The notes under the pieces: generated by a model
Database searches by the model: none
What the model was told of the DNA's origin: nothing
The model's input: the letters and a program-made list of their open reading frames with translations, nothing else
In this document: positions 31,778-40,720 of the stretch, piece by piece
Numbering within the stretch: position 1 is the stretch's first letter
How the letters are laid out: every line of letters starts with the position of its first letter
Position numbers and translations under genes: made by a program
DNA from: Methanoperedens sp049303315
Lineage (GTDB): Archaea > Halobacteriota > Methanosarcinia > Methanosarcinales > Methanoperedenaceae
NCBI GenBank assembly: GCA_049303315.1
Contig: JBAQMZ010000016.1
Span: 62,001 to 126,000, forward strand
Length of the DNA: 64,000 nt
Direction of reading: 5' to 3'

Positions 31778-32788
31778 ATGGATTTCGTAGAATTTGTACG
31801 GAAAAGCCTCGAAGGGAAGCTGCGGATAGAGGACGGCAATTGCGGCACAACCCACAAGGTGTTAAAAGAAATCTCAAGGTTGGGAGGAAAAGCTGTGACA
31901 TGGGAGCGGCCTGACGGGGTTTATTCGAAGATAATTGATGACAAAGGGAATGTCGTGGGGGAGGGAGAAGGCATCACATGGCCTCCGGCAATCCTGTTCG
32001 CAATGGTGGAGGGAGGATTCTTCCCAAAGCGCATAGAATCCGAATTGACCAAGTCCTTGCAGTGCATCATAGATATGGAAAAAGTGGCTGACATTTACGG
32101 TTACGGCAGGGTTGTTACGCCTGTAGCTTCTGCTTATAATGAGGTTTGGAAGAACGGCGGCAGGGTGGCAATCAGGCGCAATTCATGGGGCGTCGAAGTG
32201 GCTTTTATAGACAAGGATGATAAGGAAATAGCAGTTGGCCCCATATCCTATTGCCCGACATGCGGGACAGCAGCAACCATCCCGCGTGCGCCCGAGCTTG
32301 CTGCGAAAATAAAAGAAGAGCTCAAGGATAAGAGAAATACGGGAAAGGAGAAATACGAGCGCGGGATTGAGAACTGGTTTTTCTTTAAGAATGACAGGGT
32401 GTGCTGCGAGATAAAGGAAAAAGGGGTTGTTCTTGGCAGGGCGCTGCGCTGCTGCATCGCCTATGCGGGCGTGGCAGCCGAAGTGCATGCGGGAATGGCA
32501 GGACCGAAATGGGGCGCATTATTTAAGGAATACTGCAGGATATGCCCTGTCAAACTGTGCAGGAAAGGGAAGAATACAGGCGAAGAGGCGAATAACCTTT
32601 TAACCGCCCTTGAAAAAAAGGATATGAAAACCGATGTCAGGATGGATACGTATATCACGGCAATGGTGAAAAAGGACGGCGCGCTTGTTGGAGAGGGCAT
32701 CGGTACGGTTTGCGCTTTCTCATCGCTTCTTTATGCCGCTGCAAAATGCATACAGTTAAAGGCAGAAATCGAAGTGGTCAGGCAGTGA
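31778..32788 (+). CDS. Cys-rich protein of unknown function upstream of hypA
   Basis: 336 aa with eleven cysteines, among them CPTC (159-162), CC at 209-210 and 225-226, and CRICPVKLC (253, 256, 261). The pattern suggests a metal or Fe-S site. Two internally similar stretches appear near both ends (SKIIDDKGNVVGEGEGITWP and AMVKKDGALVGEGIGTVCA). No signal peptide is present. I do not recognise the family. The position between tusA and hypA suggests a role in metallocentre or sulfur chemistry, which is inference only. Confidence 0.7.
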   Translation: MDFVEFVRKSLEGKLRIEDGNCGTTHKVLKEISRLGGKAVTWERPDGVYSKIIDDKGNVVGEGEGITWPPAILFAMVEGGFFPKRIESELTKSLQCIIDMEKVADIYGYGRVVTPVASAYNEVWKNGGRVAIRRNSWGVEVAFIDKDDKEIAVGPISYCPTCGTAATIPRAPELAAKIKEELKDKRNTGKEKYERGIENWFFFKNDRVCCEIKEKGVVLGRALRCCIAYAGVAAEVHAGMAGPKWGALFKEYCRICPVKLCRKGKNTGEEANNLLTALEKKDMKTDVRMDTYITAMVKKDGALVGEGIGTVCAFSSLLYAAAKCIQLKAEIEVVRQ

Positions 32789-32794
32789 GCGGCG

Positions 32795-33160
32795 ATGCAT
32801 GAGATATCCATCGCAGGAGCCATTATAGATGCCGTACTTGATGCAGCCAAAAAAAATGAGGCTAAAAAGGTGGAAGAGGTCTTCCTTGAGATAGGAGAAC
32901 TTACTGCGCTCAATCCCGACCAGTTAAAGTTCATTTTTGAAACAATTTCTGCGGGAACCGTAGCGGAAGGCGCAAGATATAATATCGAGATAGTCAAGCC
33001 TTTAATAAACTGCAAAAAATGTTCATATAACGGCCCTATCGAATTCTTTGAAAAGCTCCATTTTTTCCTGCCCGTAATAAAGTGCCCGAAATGCGGTGAG
33101 GCGGATATAGATATAATCGCAGGGCGCGAGTGCTGTGTTAAAAAAATAAAGATATCCTGA
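32795..33160 (+). CDS. hypA: Hydrogenase nickel-incorporation protein HypA
   Basis: 121 aa. The nickel ligand His2 (MHEISIAGAIIDAV) and a C-terminal zinc site (CKKC...CPKC) are present, with FLEIGELTALNPDQLKF typical of the family. HypA brings Ni to NiFe hydrogenases or other nickel enzymes. It is preceded by 6 bases and the Cys-rich gene, so they are one operon. No hydrogenase genes are in the window. Confidence 0.93.
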   Translation: MHEISIAGAIIDAVLDAAKKNEAKKVEEVFLEIGELTALNPDQLKFIFETISAGTVAEGARYNIEIVKPLINCKKCSYNGPIEFFEKLHFFLPVIKCPKCGEADIDIIAGRECCVKKIKIS

Positions 33161-33379
33161 TTAATCGCTTTCGCCTTTTAAAAGCTCGTTTACAATATCC
33201 TGCGTCCGAAGGCTTCCTTCCGCAACCCGCTTGAACATCGGATAAATATACTTGCAATCATCGATATTGTTCCAGACCTCAGGACCGACGTCCCTTATGA
33301 CCTTGTCCATTATCTTCGTGCATCCATCGCAGATTCCTTTTATGTTTGTCGTGGGTTTACCGCATATATCGCAATTCAT
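33161..33379 (-). CDS. Small zinc-ribbon protein, 72 aa
   Basis: The N-terminal CDICGKPTTNIKGICDGC is a CxxC-x(10)-CxxC zinc ribbon, and a helical C-terminal part (DVGPEVWNNIDDCKYIYPMF) follows. It is convergent with hypA, directly adjacent. I recognise no named family, but the zinc site and clean start with GGGGG upstream (AAGGGGGAAAATT) support a real gene. Confidence 0.72.
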   Translation of the reverse strand: MNCDICGKPTTNIKGICDGCTKIMDKVIRDVGPEVWNNIDDCKYIYPMFKRVAEGSLRTQDIVNELLKGESD

Positions 33380-33487
33380 AATTTTCCCCCTTACTTAATA
33401 TCATTAAACTAAATAGATAAATAGATATTGCAGCAAACTCCAAATCCTGCAAAACATTTATCAGGATTGCAAATAACAGGTAAAGCC

Positions 33488-34528
33488 ATGAAGCTCTTTG
33501 TTCCCTCACCCGGGCACATCAACAGCCTTAAAGAATTATTGACGGCAAAAGATAAGATATATTCCATATTCATGGCAGGCTCTCCTGACTATATCGGCAC
33601 GGGCAGGAGCAATCTTGCCTCGCCGCAACTTGAGGATATCGCGGCGCAGACAGAATATGCCCACAAGAACGGCGTAAAGATGGAGCTAGTATTGAACTCA
33701 AGCTGCATGGGCGGACGCCAGCTCACGCCTGAAGGTTACAGGATAAACCACTGGTATATCGAGAAACTGGTGGATATAGGGGTGGATTCCATTGTTGTCG
33801 CTGACCCGTATCTTGTGGAGATAATAGCAAGGGATTTCGATGTGAATGTGGTGGTTTCGGTGCTTGCTTTCGTGGACTCGCCGCAAAAGGCGGAATTCTT
33901 TGAGAATTTGGGCGCTGATTCTATAGTTATCGATTCCAATGTCAACCGGCATTTTGATGTACTTCATGCCATCCGTGATTCTGTTGATTGCGAATTAAAA
34001 CTGCTGGTGAACGAGGGATGCCTTTACCGCTGCCCTTTCAGGTATGCCCATTTTAACTTTTTCTCACATGCTTTCGGACCAGAACCCAGACCCAACGTGC
34101 TGGACGATTATTATTACTACAAATGCCTGGAATTAAGGATTGACAATCCTGAATTGATTATAAAATCCCCATGGATAAGACCGGAGGATATCAAGCTTTA
34201 TAAGGATATTACTGATGTTTATAAGATAGGGGGCAGGACACATTTTGTGGACTGGATCCTGAATTGCGTGAATGCATACCATAATGAGAGCTATGAAGGG
34301 AATCTCATGGACCTGCTGGACTGCCCCAAGGATTTAAAGGACTTATTCTATATTCCCAATAAAAGCCTTGACGGTGTTCTTGAGAAACAGTGGATGAACT
34401 GCAAGAAGGTGTGTAAAAAATGCGGTTACTGTAAGACTCTTACGAAGAAGGTCGCACAGGTTTATACAAAAGGCGGAACAGAGCTTGAGGCGCTTGCGCC
34501 CTGGGAAACATATTCGGTGAAAGCATGA
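33488..34528 (+). CDS. U32-family protein (peptidase-like, probable Fe-S enzyme)
   Basis: 346 aa from the ATG at 33488 (MKLFVPSPGH); a TTG at 33428 would extend it. TIM-barrel-like repeats include LVLNSSCMGGR, GVDSIVVADPYLVEII and ADSIVIDSNVNRHF, then the U32 cysteine region NEGCLYRCPFRYAHFNFFSH and a C-terminal CKKVCKKCGYCKTL. Characterised relatives (UbiU/UbiV, RlhA, TrhP) bind [4Fe-4S] clusters and hydroxylate substrates with prephenate. The stop overlaps the next gene (ATGA). The substrate is unknown. Confidence 0.82.
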   Translation: MKLFVPSPGHINSLKELLTAKDKIYSIFMAGSPDYIGTGRSNLASPQLEDIAAQTEYAHKNGVKMELVLNSSCMGGRQLTPEGYRINHWYIEKLVDIGVDSIVVADPYLVEIIARDFDVNVVVSVLAFVDSPQKAEFFENLGADSIVIDSNVNRHFDVLHAIRDSVDCELKLLVNEGCLYRCPFRYAHFNFFSHAFGPEPRPNVLDDYYYYKCLELRIDNPELIIKSPWIRPEDIKLYKDITDVYKIGGRTHFVDWILNCVNAYHNESYEGNLMDLLDCPKDLKDLFYIPNKSLDGVLEKQWMNCKKVCKKCGYCKTLTKKVAQVYTKGGTELEALAPWETYSVKA

Positions 34529-34908
34529 TAACATCAGAACTTTTAAAAAACAGAGCGGGATTTGAGGAGAAATTAAGGAAACTGATAGGCAGGCCGGTAC
34601 TTTTAATCGAGCTTGATATGTTCGCCCTGCCGTGCGGATGTGCGGGTATAACCGCGAACACGCGGGGGCTTGAGGTGGATGACCTTGATGTATTCGAGCC
34701 GCAGATACTGCCGTATCTTCAGGAAATGGCTGCAAACCTCGGCGTGAAACCGACCGTGACATTCGCAAGGCTTGTGCCCGGAAGCTCCATCGTGGCATCG
34801 CTTAACTGGCGCACGCTGTGTAGCCGATGTTATCCCGAATTTGCAAGAGGCGAAGGGAAAATGCCAAGACCGGATTTGTATTTATTGCAGTTTGAGAGGA
34901 GAAAGTAA
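34525..34908 (+). CDS. Unknown Cys-containing protein coupled to the U32 gene
   Basis: 127 aa. Its ATG overlaps the U32 stop (ATGA). Cysteine pairs CGC (37-39) and CSRC (98-101) suggest a metal site; the rest is a mixed alpha/beta domain (PVLLIELDMFALP, LVPGSSIVASLNW). No signal peptide or membrane segment is present. It is not recognised. Tight coupling suggests it works with the U32 protein. Confidence 0.65.
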   Translation: MITSELLKNRAGFEEKLRKLIGRPVLLIELDMFALPCGCAGITANTRGLEVDDLDVFEPQILPYLQEMAANLGVKPTVTFARLVPGSSIVASLNWRTLCSRCYPEFARGEGKMPRPDLYLLQFERRK

Positions 34909-34909
34909 T

Positions 34910-35479
34910 TTGGATTTTACTCCACTTCTAACAACCTTCGGGCTTATCGCACTGGCAGAATTTGGCGATAAAACACAGCTTACCGTAATCGCATTATCGG
35001 CGGGATACGACAGGGTTAAAGTTTTCACAGGAGTTATACTTGCTTTCACTCTTGTAACAGCACTCGGGGTGCTGGTAGGGGATACGCTATTCAAATTTGT
35101 CAATCCTGATTTGGTTAAGATATTTGCAGGTTTATTATTCATCGCCTTCGGGGTCTTTACATTATTATCAAAAGAAAGCTGCGAAGCAGATGAAACAAAT
35201 GCTACATCACTTGCTGGTAATCCGCTGATTTCAACCTTTGGCATGATAGCCCTCGCCGAGATGGGAGATAAAACACAGCTTTCCGCCATCACATTGGTGG
35301 CGAAATACGATTCACCATATCTGGTATTTGCAGGCGCCGTTCTTGCGCTGGGGTTTATAAGCTTGCTGGGAATCCTTGCAGGCAAAAAGCTTTGCGAAAT
35401 AGTGCCGTTATCGAAAATCCGGCTTGGCGCAGGGGCATTGTTCATACTATTCGGGATATTGTTTTTGGCCGGGTTTTGA
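34910..35479 (+). CDS. GDT1/TMEM165-family cation transporter
   Basis: 189 aa from a TTG at 34910, with AGGAG 12 bases upstream. The two inverted family repeats each carry the ExGDKTQ motif: ALAEFGDKTQLTVIALSAGY and ALAEMGDKTQLSAITLVAKY. Six membrane segments are expected. The family moves Ca2+ or Mn2+. The frame is open further upstream to 34772, but that part overlaps the preceding gene in another frame and is not membrane-like, so I reject the longer start. Confidence 0.88.
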   Translation: MDFTPLLTTFGLIALAEFGDKTQLTVIALSAGYDRVKVFTGVILAFTLVTALGVLVGDTLFKFVNPDLVKIFAGLLFIAFGVFTLLSKESCEADETNATSLAGNPLISTFGMIALAEMGDKTQLSAITLVAKYDSPYLVFAGAVLALGFISLLGILAGKKLCEIVPLSKIRLGAGALFILFGILFLAGF

Positions 35480-35489
35480 ATATCGATAC

Positions 35490-36104
35490 TTAAAATCCCA
35501 GCTTCTCGTTTACGAAAATAAGTGTTATTTTCCTGTTCTCGTTAATTTCCCTTTCAAAGAGTAAAATTTTCCCGACTGTAGTGCCGGGGTACCCGACACT
35601 TTTCATTCTTTTATCTTCCAGGGGAACACAATATTCATAGACGCGCTTCCACCCGTCTTCAAGAGTCGGCACGATCTTTTGTGTACCGACAACCCAGATA
35701 ACATTATCCGAAGAAAATGAATTGGATGGGAAGGCGCTGCCAGTCGCATTAGCGATTAGTATTTCACCATTTTCTACAACAGCATGCACGCTGCCGAGGA
35801 AGTATTCTGATAATACACTTTTTTTGCGAAGCTCCATCTGTTTTGCAGGATTCTTCTCTGACAGGATTTCATCTTTTAAGTTTTTCCAGGGATGTTTTCC
35901 GGATTTGAGCATATCAGTAAAACCTATCTGGTCAAGGGTTGTTGAACCCCCTGTCATAACCTCTTTTCCCGGGGGGATTAATTTATTTATTCTCTTGAGA
36001 GCATCTTCTTTCGTATTTACAAATTCAGCATTAATACCGCGCGGTTTCAGGGCTTTCATTGTTTTTTCAACCGTTTCTTTTGATGCTAATGTATCGAATT
36101 TCAT
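35490..36104 (-). CDS. LUD-domain protein (LutC/YkgG family)
   Basis: 204 aa. Family motifs are MTGGSTTLDQIGF, ANATGSAFPSNSFSSDNVIWVVG and KRMKSVGYPGTTVGKILLFERE. LUD proteins take part in lactate use and related redox systems, often with Fe-S partners, none of which is adjacent here. It is convergent with the GDT1 gene. Confidence 0.85.
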   Translation of the reverse strand: MKFDTLASKETVEKTMKALKPRGINAEFVNTKEDALKRINKLIPPGKEVMTGGSTTLDQIGFTDMLKSGKHPWKNLKDEILSEKNPAKQMELRKKSVLSEYFLGSVHAVVENGEILIANATGSAFPSNSFSSDNVIWVVGTQKIVPTLEDGWKRVYEYCVPLEDKRMKSVGYPGTTVGKILLFEREINENRKITLIFVNEKLGF

Positions 36105-36203
36105 AATCTAATCTCCCGAATAAATAAGGGATTCAACTGTATATAAGCATATGTCGAATGGCATGAATAATCATAGTAATATAATCCGGCATAATTCAAA
36201 AAC

Positions 36204-36211
36204 CTTATAAG
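36204..36211 (+). promoter_or_regulatory. TATA box upstream of mch
   Basis: CTTATAAG in the context AAAAACCTTATAAGTC. The expected transcription start is about 25 bases downstream, near 36236, leaving a short leader with GGTGGTG before the mch start. Confidence 0.5.
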
Positions 36212-36257
36212 TCTGTTTTGCCTACTAACTTACTATAAACACCGGTGGTGAATTATT

Positions 36258-37208
36258 TTGGTAAGTGTTAACGAAAAGGCGATGGAAATTGCAGAAGATA
36301 TGATGGATTGGTCGGATGAGTTAAAAGTAAAAGCCCTCGAACTTAAAAACGGCGGCAAGGTAATAGATTGCGGGATAAATGTTGAAGGGGGATATGAAGC
36401 GGGTCTTTTATTTACAGAGATCTGCATGGGCGGGTTTGGTGCATGTTCGATATCGGTGCATAAGGTAGATGAAATACCGCTTGCGTTCATCGATGTTACC
36501 ACCGACCATCCTGCGATTTCATGTCTTGGCGCCCAGAAAGCCGGGTGGAGGATAAGCGTGGACAAGTACTTCGCCATGGGCTCAGGTCCTGCAAGAGCGC
36601 TAGCTCTTAAACCCAAAAAAACCTATGAGCGAATTAAATATGAAGATGATTACGATCATGCTATAATTGCTCTTGAATCAAACCAGTTGCCTGATGAAAA
36701 GGTAATCGGAGTTATTGCCGAGGCATGCCACGTAGAACCTGAAAACGTGATAGCTCTTGTCGCCCCCACAGCAAGCATGGTGGGTTCGGTCCAGGTTTCA
36801 GGACGTGTGGTGGAGACTGCTATATTCAAGCTTAACGAACTTGGATATGATACAACCAAAATACTCAGCGGCACGGGGAGCGCCCCGATTGCGCCTGTGG
36901 TGAAGGACGACCTGAAAGCCATGGGCAGCACCAATGACAGCGTTATATATTACGGCTCTGTGTTCCTGACCATCCGTGGATTTGAGGAGGATAAATTCAA
37001 ACAGGTTCCTTCGAGCACTTCCAAGGATTATGGTAAACCGTTCTACAAGACATTCAAGGATGCAGGCTATGACTTCTTCAAGATTGATGCCAATGTGTTT
37101 GCGCCTGCTGAAATCACGGTGAACGACCTTGAAACCGGGAAGACGTACCACACCGGGCATCTGAACGGTGAGGTTATCCTGGAGTCGTATGGGATAAGCG
37201 GGATCTGA
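36258..37208 (+). CDS. mch: Methenyltetrahydromethanopterin cyclohydrolase
   Basis: 316 aa. It is recognised along its length: GGKVIDCGINVEGGYEAGLLFTEICMGG split over 35-62, VTTDHPAISCLGAQKAGW, FAMGSGPARAL, VIALVAPTASMVGSVQVSGRVVETA and LSGTGSAPIAPV. It interconverts methenyl- and formyl-H4MPT in methanogenesis or its reversal. It marks the organism as a methanogen or anaerobic methanotroph. The start is a TTG with GGTGGTGA upstream. The gene is single and not in an operon here. Confidence 0.96.
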   Translation: MVSVNEKAMEIAEDMMDWSDELKVKALELKNGGKVIDCGINVEGGYEAGLLFTEICMGGFGACSISVHKVDEIPLAFIDVTTDHPAISCLGAQKAGWRISVDKYFAMGSGPARALALKPKKTYERIKYEDDYDHAIIALESNQLPDEKVIGVIAEACHVEPENVIALVAPTASMVGSVQVSGRVVETAIFKLNELGYDTTKILSGTGSAPIAPVVKDDLKAMGSTNDSVIYYGSVFLTIRGFEEDKFKQVPSSTSKDYGKPFYKTFKDAGYDFFKIDANVFAPAEITVNDLETGKTYHTGHLNGEVILESYGISGI

Positions 37209-37229
37209 GAATCCCCCCATCCAGCCTTA

Positions 37230-37637
37230 TTATATCCTCTCCGATAGCAGGCTTCTCCCCGGTGCTTCCCCAACCGTTCTGCCACTATCCCGAATCTCAA
37301 AAAAGGAGACCGTTTTAGTCCCAATCTTTTTCCGCGTGTACATAAGCTGCCCGCCCTTTTCAAGGAATGAATTGTACACCTCCTCAAACTGCGCTCTCTC
37401 CTCGTCTGTGAGCTCGATAGACGATGTTTTCCCGGAAAGGTGATTTATCGCCATCATCAGGTTTACCTCTCTCACCCTCTTGAGCTTTGCTTTATCCTCT
37501 TCATTCTCGATATACACGCTTCTTTTTAATTCAGGAGACCATCCTACGAGTTTTCGTTTGAACTCGATGAAGGTTATAGGCACATATTCCCCTTCCCTGG
37601 GTTTTGAAAATTGCTTGATTAAATGATATTCGTCCAT
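37230..37637 (-). CDS. Unknown cytosolic protein, 135 aa
   Basis: A charged, soluble protein (MDEYHLIKQFSKPREG...) with strands ITFIEFKRKLVGW and RSVYIENEEDKAKLKRVREV and a helical middle part (DEERAQFEEVYNSFLEKGG). No cysteine, signal or known motif is seen. It is convergent with mch. Composition and codon use match the neighbours, so I accept it as a gene without a function. Confidence 0.65.
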   Translation of the reverse strand: MDEYHLIKQFSKPREGEYVPITFIEFKRKLVGWSPELKRSVYIENEEDKAKLKRVREVNLMMAINHLSGKTSSIELTDEERAQFEEVYNSFLEKGGQLMYTRKKIGTKTVSFFEIRDSGRTVGEAPGRSLLSERI

Positions 37638-37707
37638 TACTTGAATCCCGAAAGTGTATCACAATCATGTTCACAGTATTTTGGGTTTCCTGACATGCCT
37701 GTAATTT

Positions 37708-38121
37708 TCATGTATCCTGCATTGACTTTAAACGATTTAATAACTCCGAAACGCTTGTGCAAAGAACAATAGACCTCTCTATCATAAGATTCACCCTTCC
37801 TTCAATACCCAGCGTCCTGAAATCTGTTTTCAGCCCGAGCACGGGTTTACCTTTTGAATATGCATAACCGATTTCCCATGCCGTACCTGAATCAACATCT
37901 GCCCCGTCAATCACTGCAACTATTATGTCCGAGCTATCTAACGCAGCAAGGTTCTTATTGAAAATTATTTCCTGGCGGTTTTTTTCAACATGGATATTGT
38001 TGGAGTCCTCCTGCGGCAGGAAAACCAGAAAGCCCCCGCTTATAATCAAATCCTTCAGTTTGCGGTTGAAATCGCACTCGGCTTCCGAAAAAAGAGGCGC
38101 TGCAAGATAAACGGTTTTCAT
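37708..38121 (-). CDS. Nucleoside 2-deoxyribosyltransferase family protein
   Basis: 137 aa. Family motifs are YLAAPLFSEAECDFNRKL, SDIIVAVIDGADVDSGTAWE and IGYAYSKGKPVLGLKTDFR, with the nucleophile Glu in GTAWEIG. The enzyme exchanges or hydrolyses N-glycosidic bonds of deoxynucleosides or nucleotides in salvage. It is divergent from the metalloprotease gene. Confidence 0.88.
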   Translation of the reverse strand: MKTVYLAAPLFSEAECDFNRKLKDLIISGGFLVFLPQEDSNNIHVEKNRQEIIFNKNLAALDSSDIIVAVIDGADVDSGTAWEIGYAYSKGKPVLGLKTDFRTLGIEGRVNLMIERSIVLCTSVSELLNRLKSMQDT

Positions 38122-38207
38122 ATAAGCTAAATAGCATCAATTGGCAAATAAGTTTTCTTAAACCGACATGAAAGTATTAATGTTAGCCTGACAATACTGG
38201 ATGAAGG

Positions 38208-38969
38208 ATGCGTAAAAATTATAAAAAGCTCATCTCCCTGATTATTTTCCTGGTTCTTACATTCGGCATAATGATACCCCTGTATGTCCATTATACAGCC
38301 AGGCAATTCACAGGTGCATATGACACATTATTACTTTCAAAGCATTCGCCATACGATACAATAATCATAGAAGTTCATTATCAGGAAGGAGTTGAGCCTT
38401 ATGCTGCATCTCTTGATACCCTGAAGGAAAAGGTGGAAAATTATACGGGAAAGAATGTTATTGTGGTAAAATATCCCGATATAAAAGATTTTGAGGTTTC
38501 AGGCGTATTTAAAGATGACGGAGTGAGCAGGTTTGGAGACAGGATTCTTCGTAACCACACGCAATACCATAGCGGATGGCTCTCGGGGCGTATGGTGATT
38601 TATATAATATACACAAATGCGAAATGGGAAGGGGATATGAACTATAGTGCCGCCGGGATAGCATACAATGCCGATTCAATCATAATTTTTAAAGATGTCG
38701 TCCAGGCACAGGAAGTTGAGACCCCGGTGCTTCTTCATGAGATGGGGCATCTATGGGGGCTTGAACATTCCAACTATACGGATGATATCATGAATGTGCA
38801 TATCGATGAGTACCTGCTGAGTCATGTTTTCAATAAACTACCAGATGATTTTTCAGAAAAGGAGAGGAAAATACTTCTTGAAAAACACGGTTCATGGGTG
38901 GTTATCCCGATAAAACCTTACGAGCCTTTATATTCGGCAGTCTTAAATCGCTTAAGTACAATGGGGTAG
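38208..38969 (+). CDS. Membrane-anchored metzincin-type metalloprotease
   Basis: 253 aa. One N-terminal membrane segment (LISLIIFLVLTFGIMIPLYV, 9-28) leaves the rest outside. The zinc site is HEMGHLWGLEH (HExxHxxGxxH), followed by DDIMN, a fitting Met-turn, so this is a metzincin-like peptidase. It resembles no named archaeal family that I can cite with certainty; the archaemetzincin cysteines are absent. It precedes thiI by two bases, which probably reflects compact packing. Confidence 0.78.
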   Translation: MRKNYKKLISLIIFLVLTFGIMIPLYVHYTARQFTGAYDTLLLSKHSPYDTIIIEVHYQEGVEPYAASLDTLKEKVENYTGKNVIVVKYPDIKDFEVSGVFKDDGVSRFGDRILRNHTQYHSGWLSGRMVIYIIYTNAKWEGDMNYSAAGIAYNADSIIIFKDVVQAQEVETPVLLHEMGHLWGLEHSNYTDDIMNVHIDEYLLSHVFNKLPDDFSEKERKILLEKHGSWVVIPIKPYEPLYSAVLNRLSTMG

Positions 38970-38971
38970 GC

Positions 38972-40132
38972 GTGAGCCCAAGAGATATGATTTTAGTCAG
39001 GTACGACGAGCTTGCCCTGAAAAGTAAAAGGGTCAGGACAAGGTATGAACAAATTCTTGTCAGGAACATAAAAGCAATGCTCAATGCTGACGGGTGCTCA
39101 TATTCCAAAATAAGCAGGGAAATGGGAAGGATTTTCATACATTCCGAGGACGCAAAAGCAGTAAAAAGCGCGGCAAAAGTCTTTGGCGTTGTTTCTGCAA
39201 GCGCGGTTTTTACATGCGAACCCAACCTTGAATCAGCCGCGCGGCTCTGCGCTGAAGTTGCAGGCGGGATAATCAAAGAAGACCAGTCATTTGCCATAAG
39301 GTCGCGAAGGGCAGGGAACCATGAGTTCACCTCACGCGATGTAGCTGTCGCATGCGGAGATGCGGTGTTTGACAGTGTAAATAAGAACGTCAGGGTCGAT
39401 CTTGATAACCCTGATGTTGAGATTTTCGTGGAAGTGAGGCAGGATAAGGCTTATGTTTTTACAGAATCGGTCAAAGGGGTTGGCGGGCTGCCCATGGGAA
39501 CCCAGGGCAAGATGGTGGCGCTTATTTCAGGCGGAATTGACTCGCCAGTGGCTGCCTGGTTAATGATGAAACGGGGCTGCGAGATAGTGCCCCTGTATAT
39601 GAATAACGAGCCTTTCTCGGATGAGACCACGCGTGAGAGGGCGATGCAGTGTATCGATGTTCTCCAGAAATGGTCTCCCCAGAAAAAATTCACTGTTTAC
39701 GAGGCGCCTCATGGGGATAACCTGCTTGCTTTCCTTGAGAATTGCGATAACAGGCTGAACTGCGTACTGTGCAGGAGGATGATGTACAGGATTGCAGGAG
39801 AAGTCCTGAAACTTGAAGAAGCGCACGGGATTATCACGGGTTCCTCGCTCGGTCAGGTCGCATCCCAGACTTCGCAAAACATGCTTGCCGAGATGTACGG
39901 CATGGAATACCCGATTTACCATCCTCTTATCGGGTTAGACAAGCTTGAGATTACGGATATGGCAAGGAAAATAGGTACGCTTGAGCCTTCGACAAAGCCC
40001 GCGACATGCTGCATGGCAGTCCCGGAATATCCTTCCACAGCAGCAAAACCGGAAGAAGTTATCAAAGCAGAGAAATTGATAGATGTCCAATCGCTTGTGG
40101 AATCGATGGTGAAAAATCTCAAGAAATTCTAG
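38972..40132 (+). CDS. thiI: tRNA 4-thiouridine sulfurtransferase ThiI
   Basis: 386 aa from a GTG at 38972 with GGGG five bases before it; an ATG at 38987 (MILVRYDELALKSK) is the alternative. N-terminal ferredoxin-like and THUMP domains (about 1-165) precede the PP-loop ATPase domain with LISGGIDSPVAAWLM. The conserved cysteine region CVLCRRMMYRIA is present. It activates uridine 8 of tRNA for thiolation. No rhodanese domain is present, as in other archaea. Confidence 0.93.
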   Translation: MSPRDMILVRYDELALKSKRVRTRYEQILVRNIKAMLNADGCSYSKISREMGRIFIHSEDAKAVKSAAKVFGVVSASAVFTCEPNLESAARLCAEVAGGIIKEDQSFAIRSRRAGNHEFTSRDVAVACGDAVFDSVNKNVRVDLDNPDVEIFVEVRQDKAYVFTESVKGVGGLPMGTQGKMVALISGGIDSPVAAWLMMKRGCEIVPLYMNNEPFSDETTRERAMQCIDVLQKWSPQKKFTVYEAPHGDNLLAFLENCDNRLNCVLCRRMMYRIAGEVLKLEEAHGIITGSSLGQVASQTSQNMLAEMYGMEYPIYHPLIGLDKLEITDMARKIGTLEPSTKPATCCMAVPEYPSTAAKPEEVIKAEKLIDVQSLVESMVKNLKKF

Positions 40133-40610
40133 TGGAAGCTTTTTTTTTGAAGAGTAAAAGCATGAATACAAGCGCCAAATATATGATTTCAAACCCCGGA
40201 GTTTCTTTCGGCAATTTCCCGCGCGACTGTTTTATTTCATTCACCATTTCCGGAGGGTCCAGATATCCAATGTGCCGCGACACCTCTTTGCCTTTTGAGT
40301 CAAGGATTATAATTGTGGGATAATAGGTTATGCCGTACTTGCTTTCGATATCAATTCTCTTCTGGGTATCCACCTTTATGGCGATAAAATCCTTCATTTC
40401 TGAAACAACCATGGGTTCGGGATATGTCCCTTCTTCCATCGCTATGCATGGCGGGCACCAGTCTGCAAAAAAGTCAATGATAACCGGTTTTCCCATAGAA
40501 CCTGCTGCAAGCATCCCCTCCTCGTAAGCGTACCAGCGGGTGGTTTCGGCGGATGCGGGAAGAACAGCAGCCGAAAAGACCAGTAATAATATAAGGCTCA
40601 TCAGGCGCAT
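40119..40610 (-). CDS. Exported, C-terminally anchored thioredoxin-like protein
   Basis: 163 aa. A signal peptide (MRLMSLILLLVFSAAVLPASA) is followed by a thioredoxin domain with WCPPC in the active site and YYPTIIILDSKGKE with the cis-Pro. The C terminus (ETPGFEIIYLALVFMLLLFKKK) is a PGF-CTERM-type signal. It probably maintains thiols outside the membrane, like the DsbD C-terminal domain. It overlaps the end of thiI by 14 bases in convergent orientation. Confidence 0.88.
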   Translation of the reverse strand: MRLMSLILLLVFSAAVLPASAETTRWYAYEEGMLAAGSMGKPVIIDFFADWCPPCIAMEEGTYPEPMVVSEMKDFIAIKVDTQKRIDIESKYGITYYPTIIILDSKGKEVSRHIGYLDPPEMVNEIKQSRGKLPKETPGFEIIYLALVFMLLLFKKKASTRIS

Positions 40611-40720
40611 TATAACAGGATTGGTGTCCGAATATAAAGTTTATTCGAAAAACATCATTTTATTGCACTTCATTAGAAATGTTTTTAAGCAATAATACCA
40701 TTCACAGCATCGGTGATTTG

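Noticed and set aside
34772..34909. Longer N terminus for the GDT1 transporter
   Set aside because: The extension overlaps the preceding gene in another frame, is not membrane-like, and a TTG with AGGAG sits exactly at the family start.
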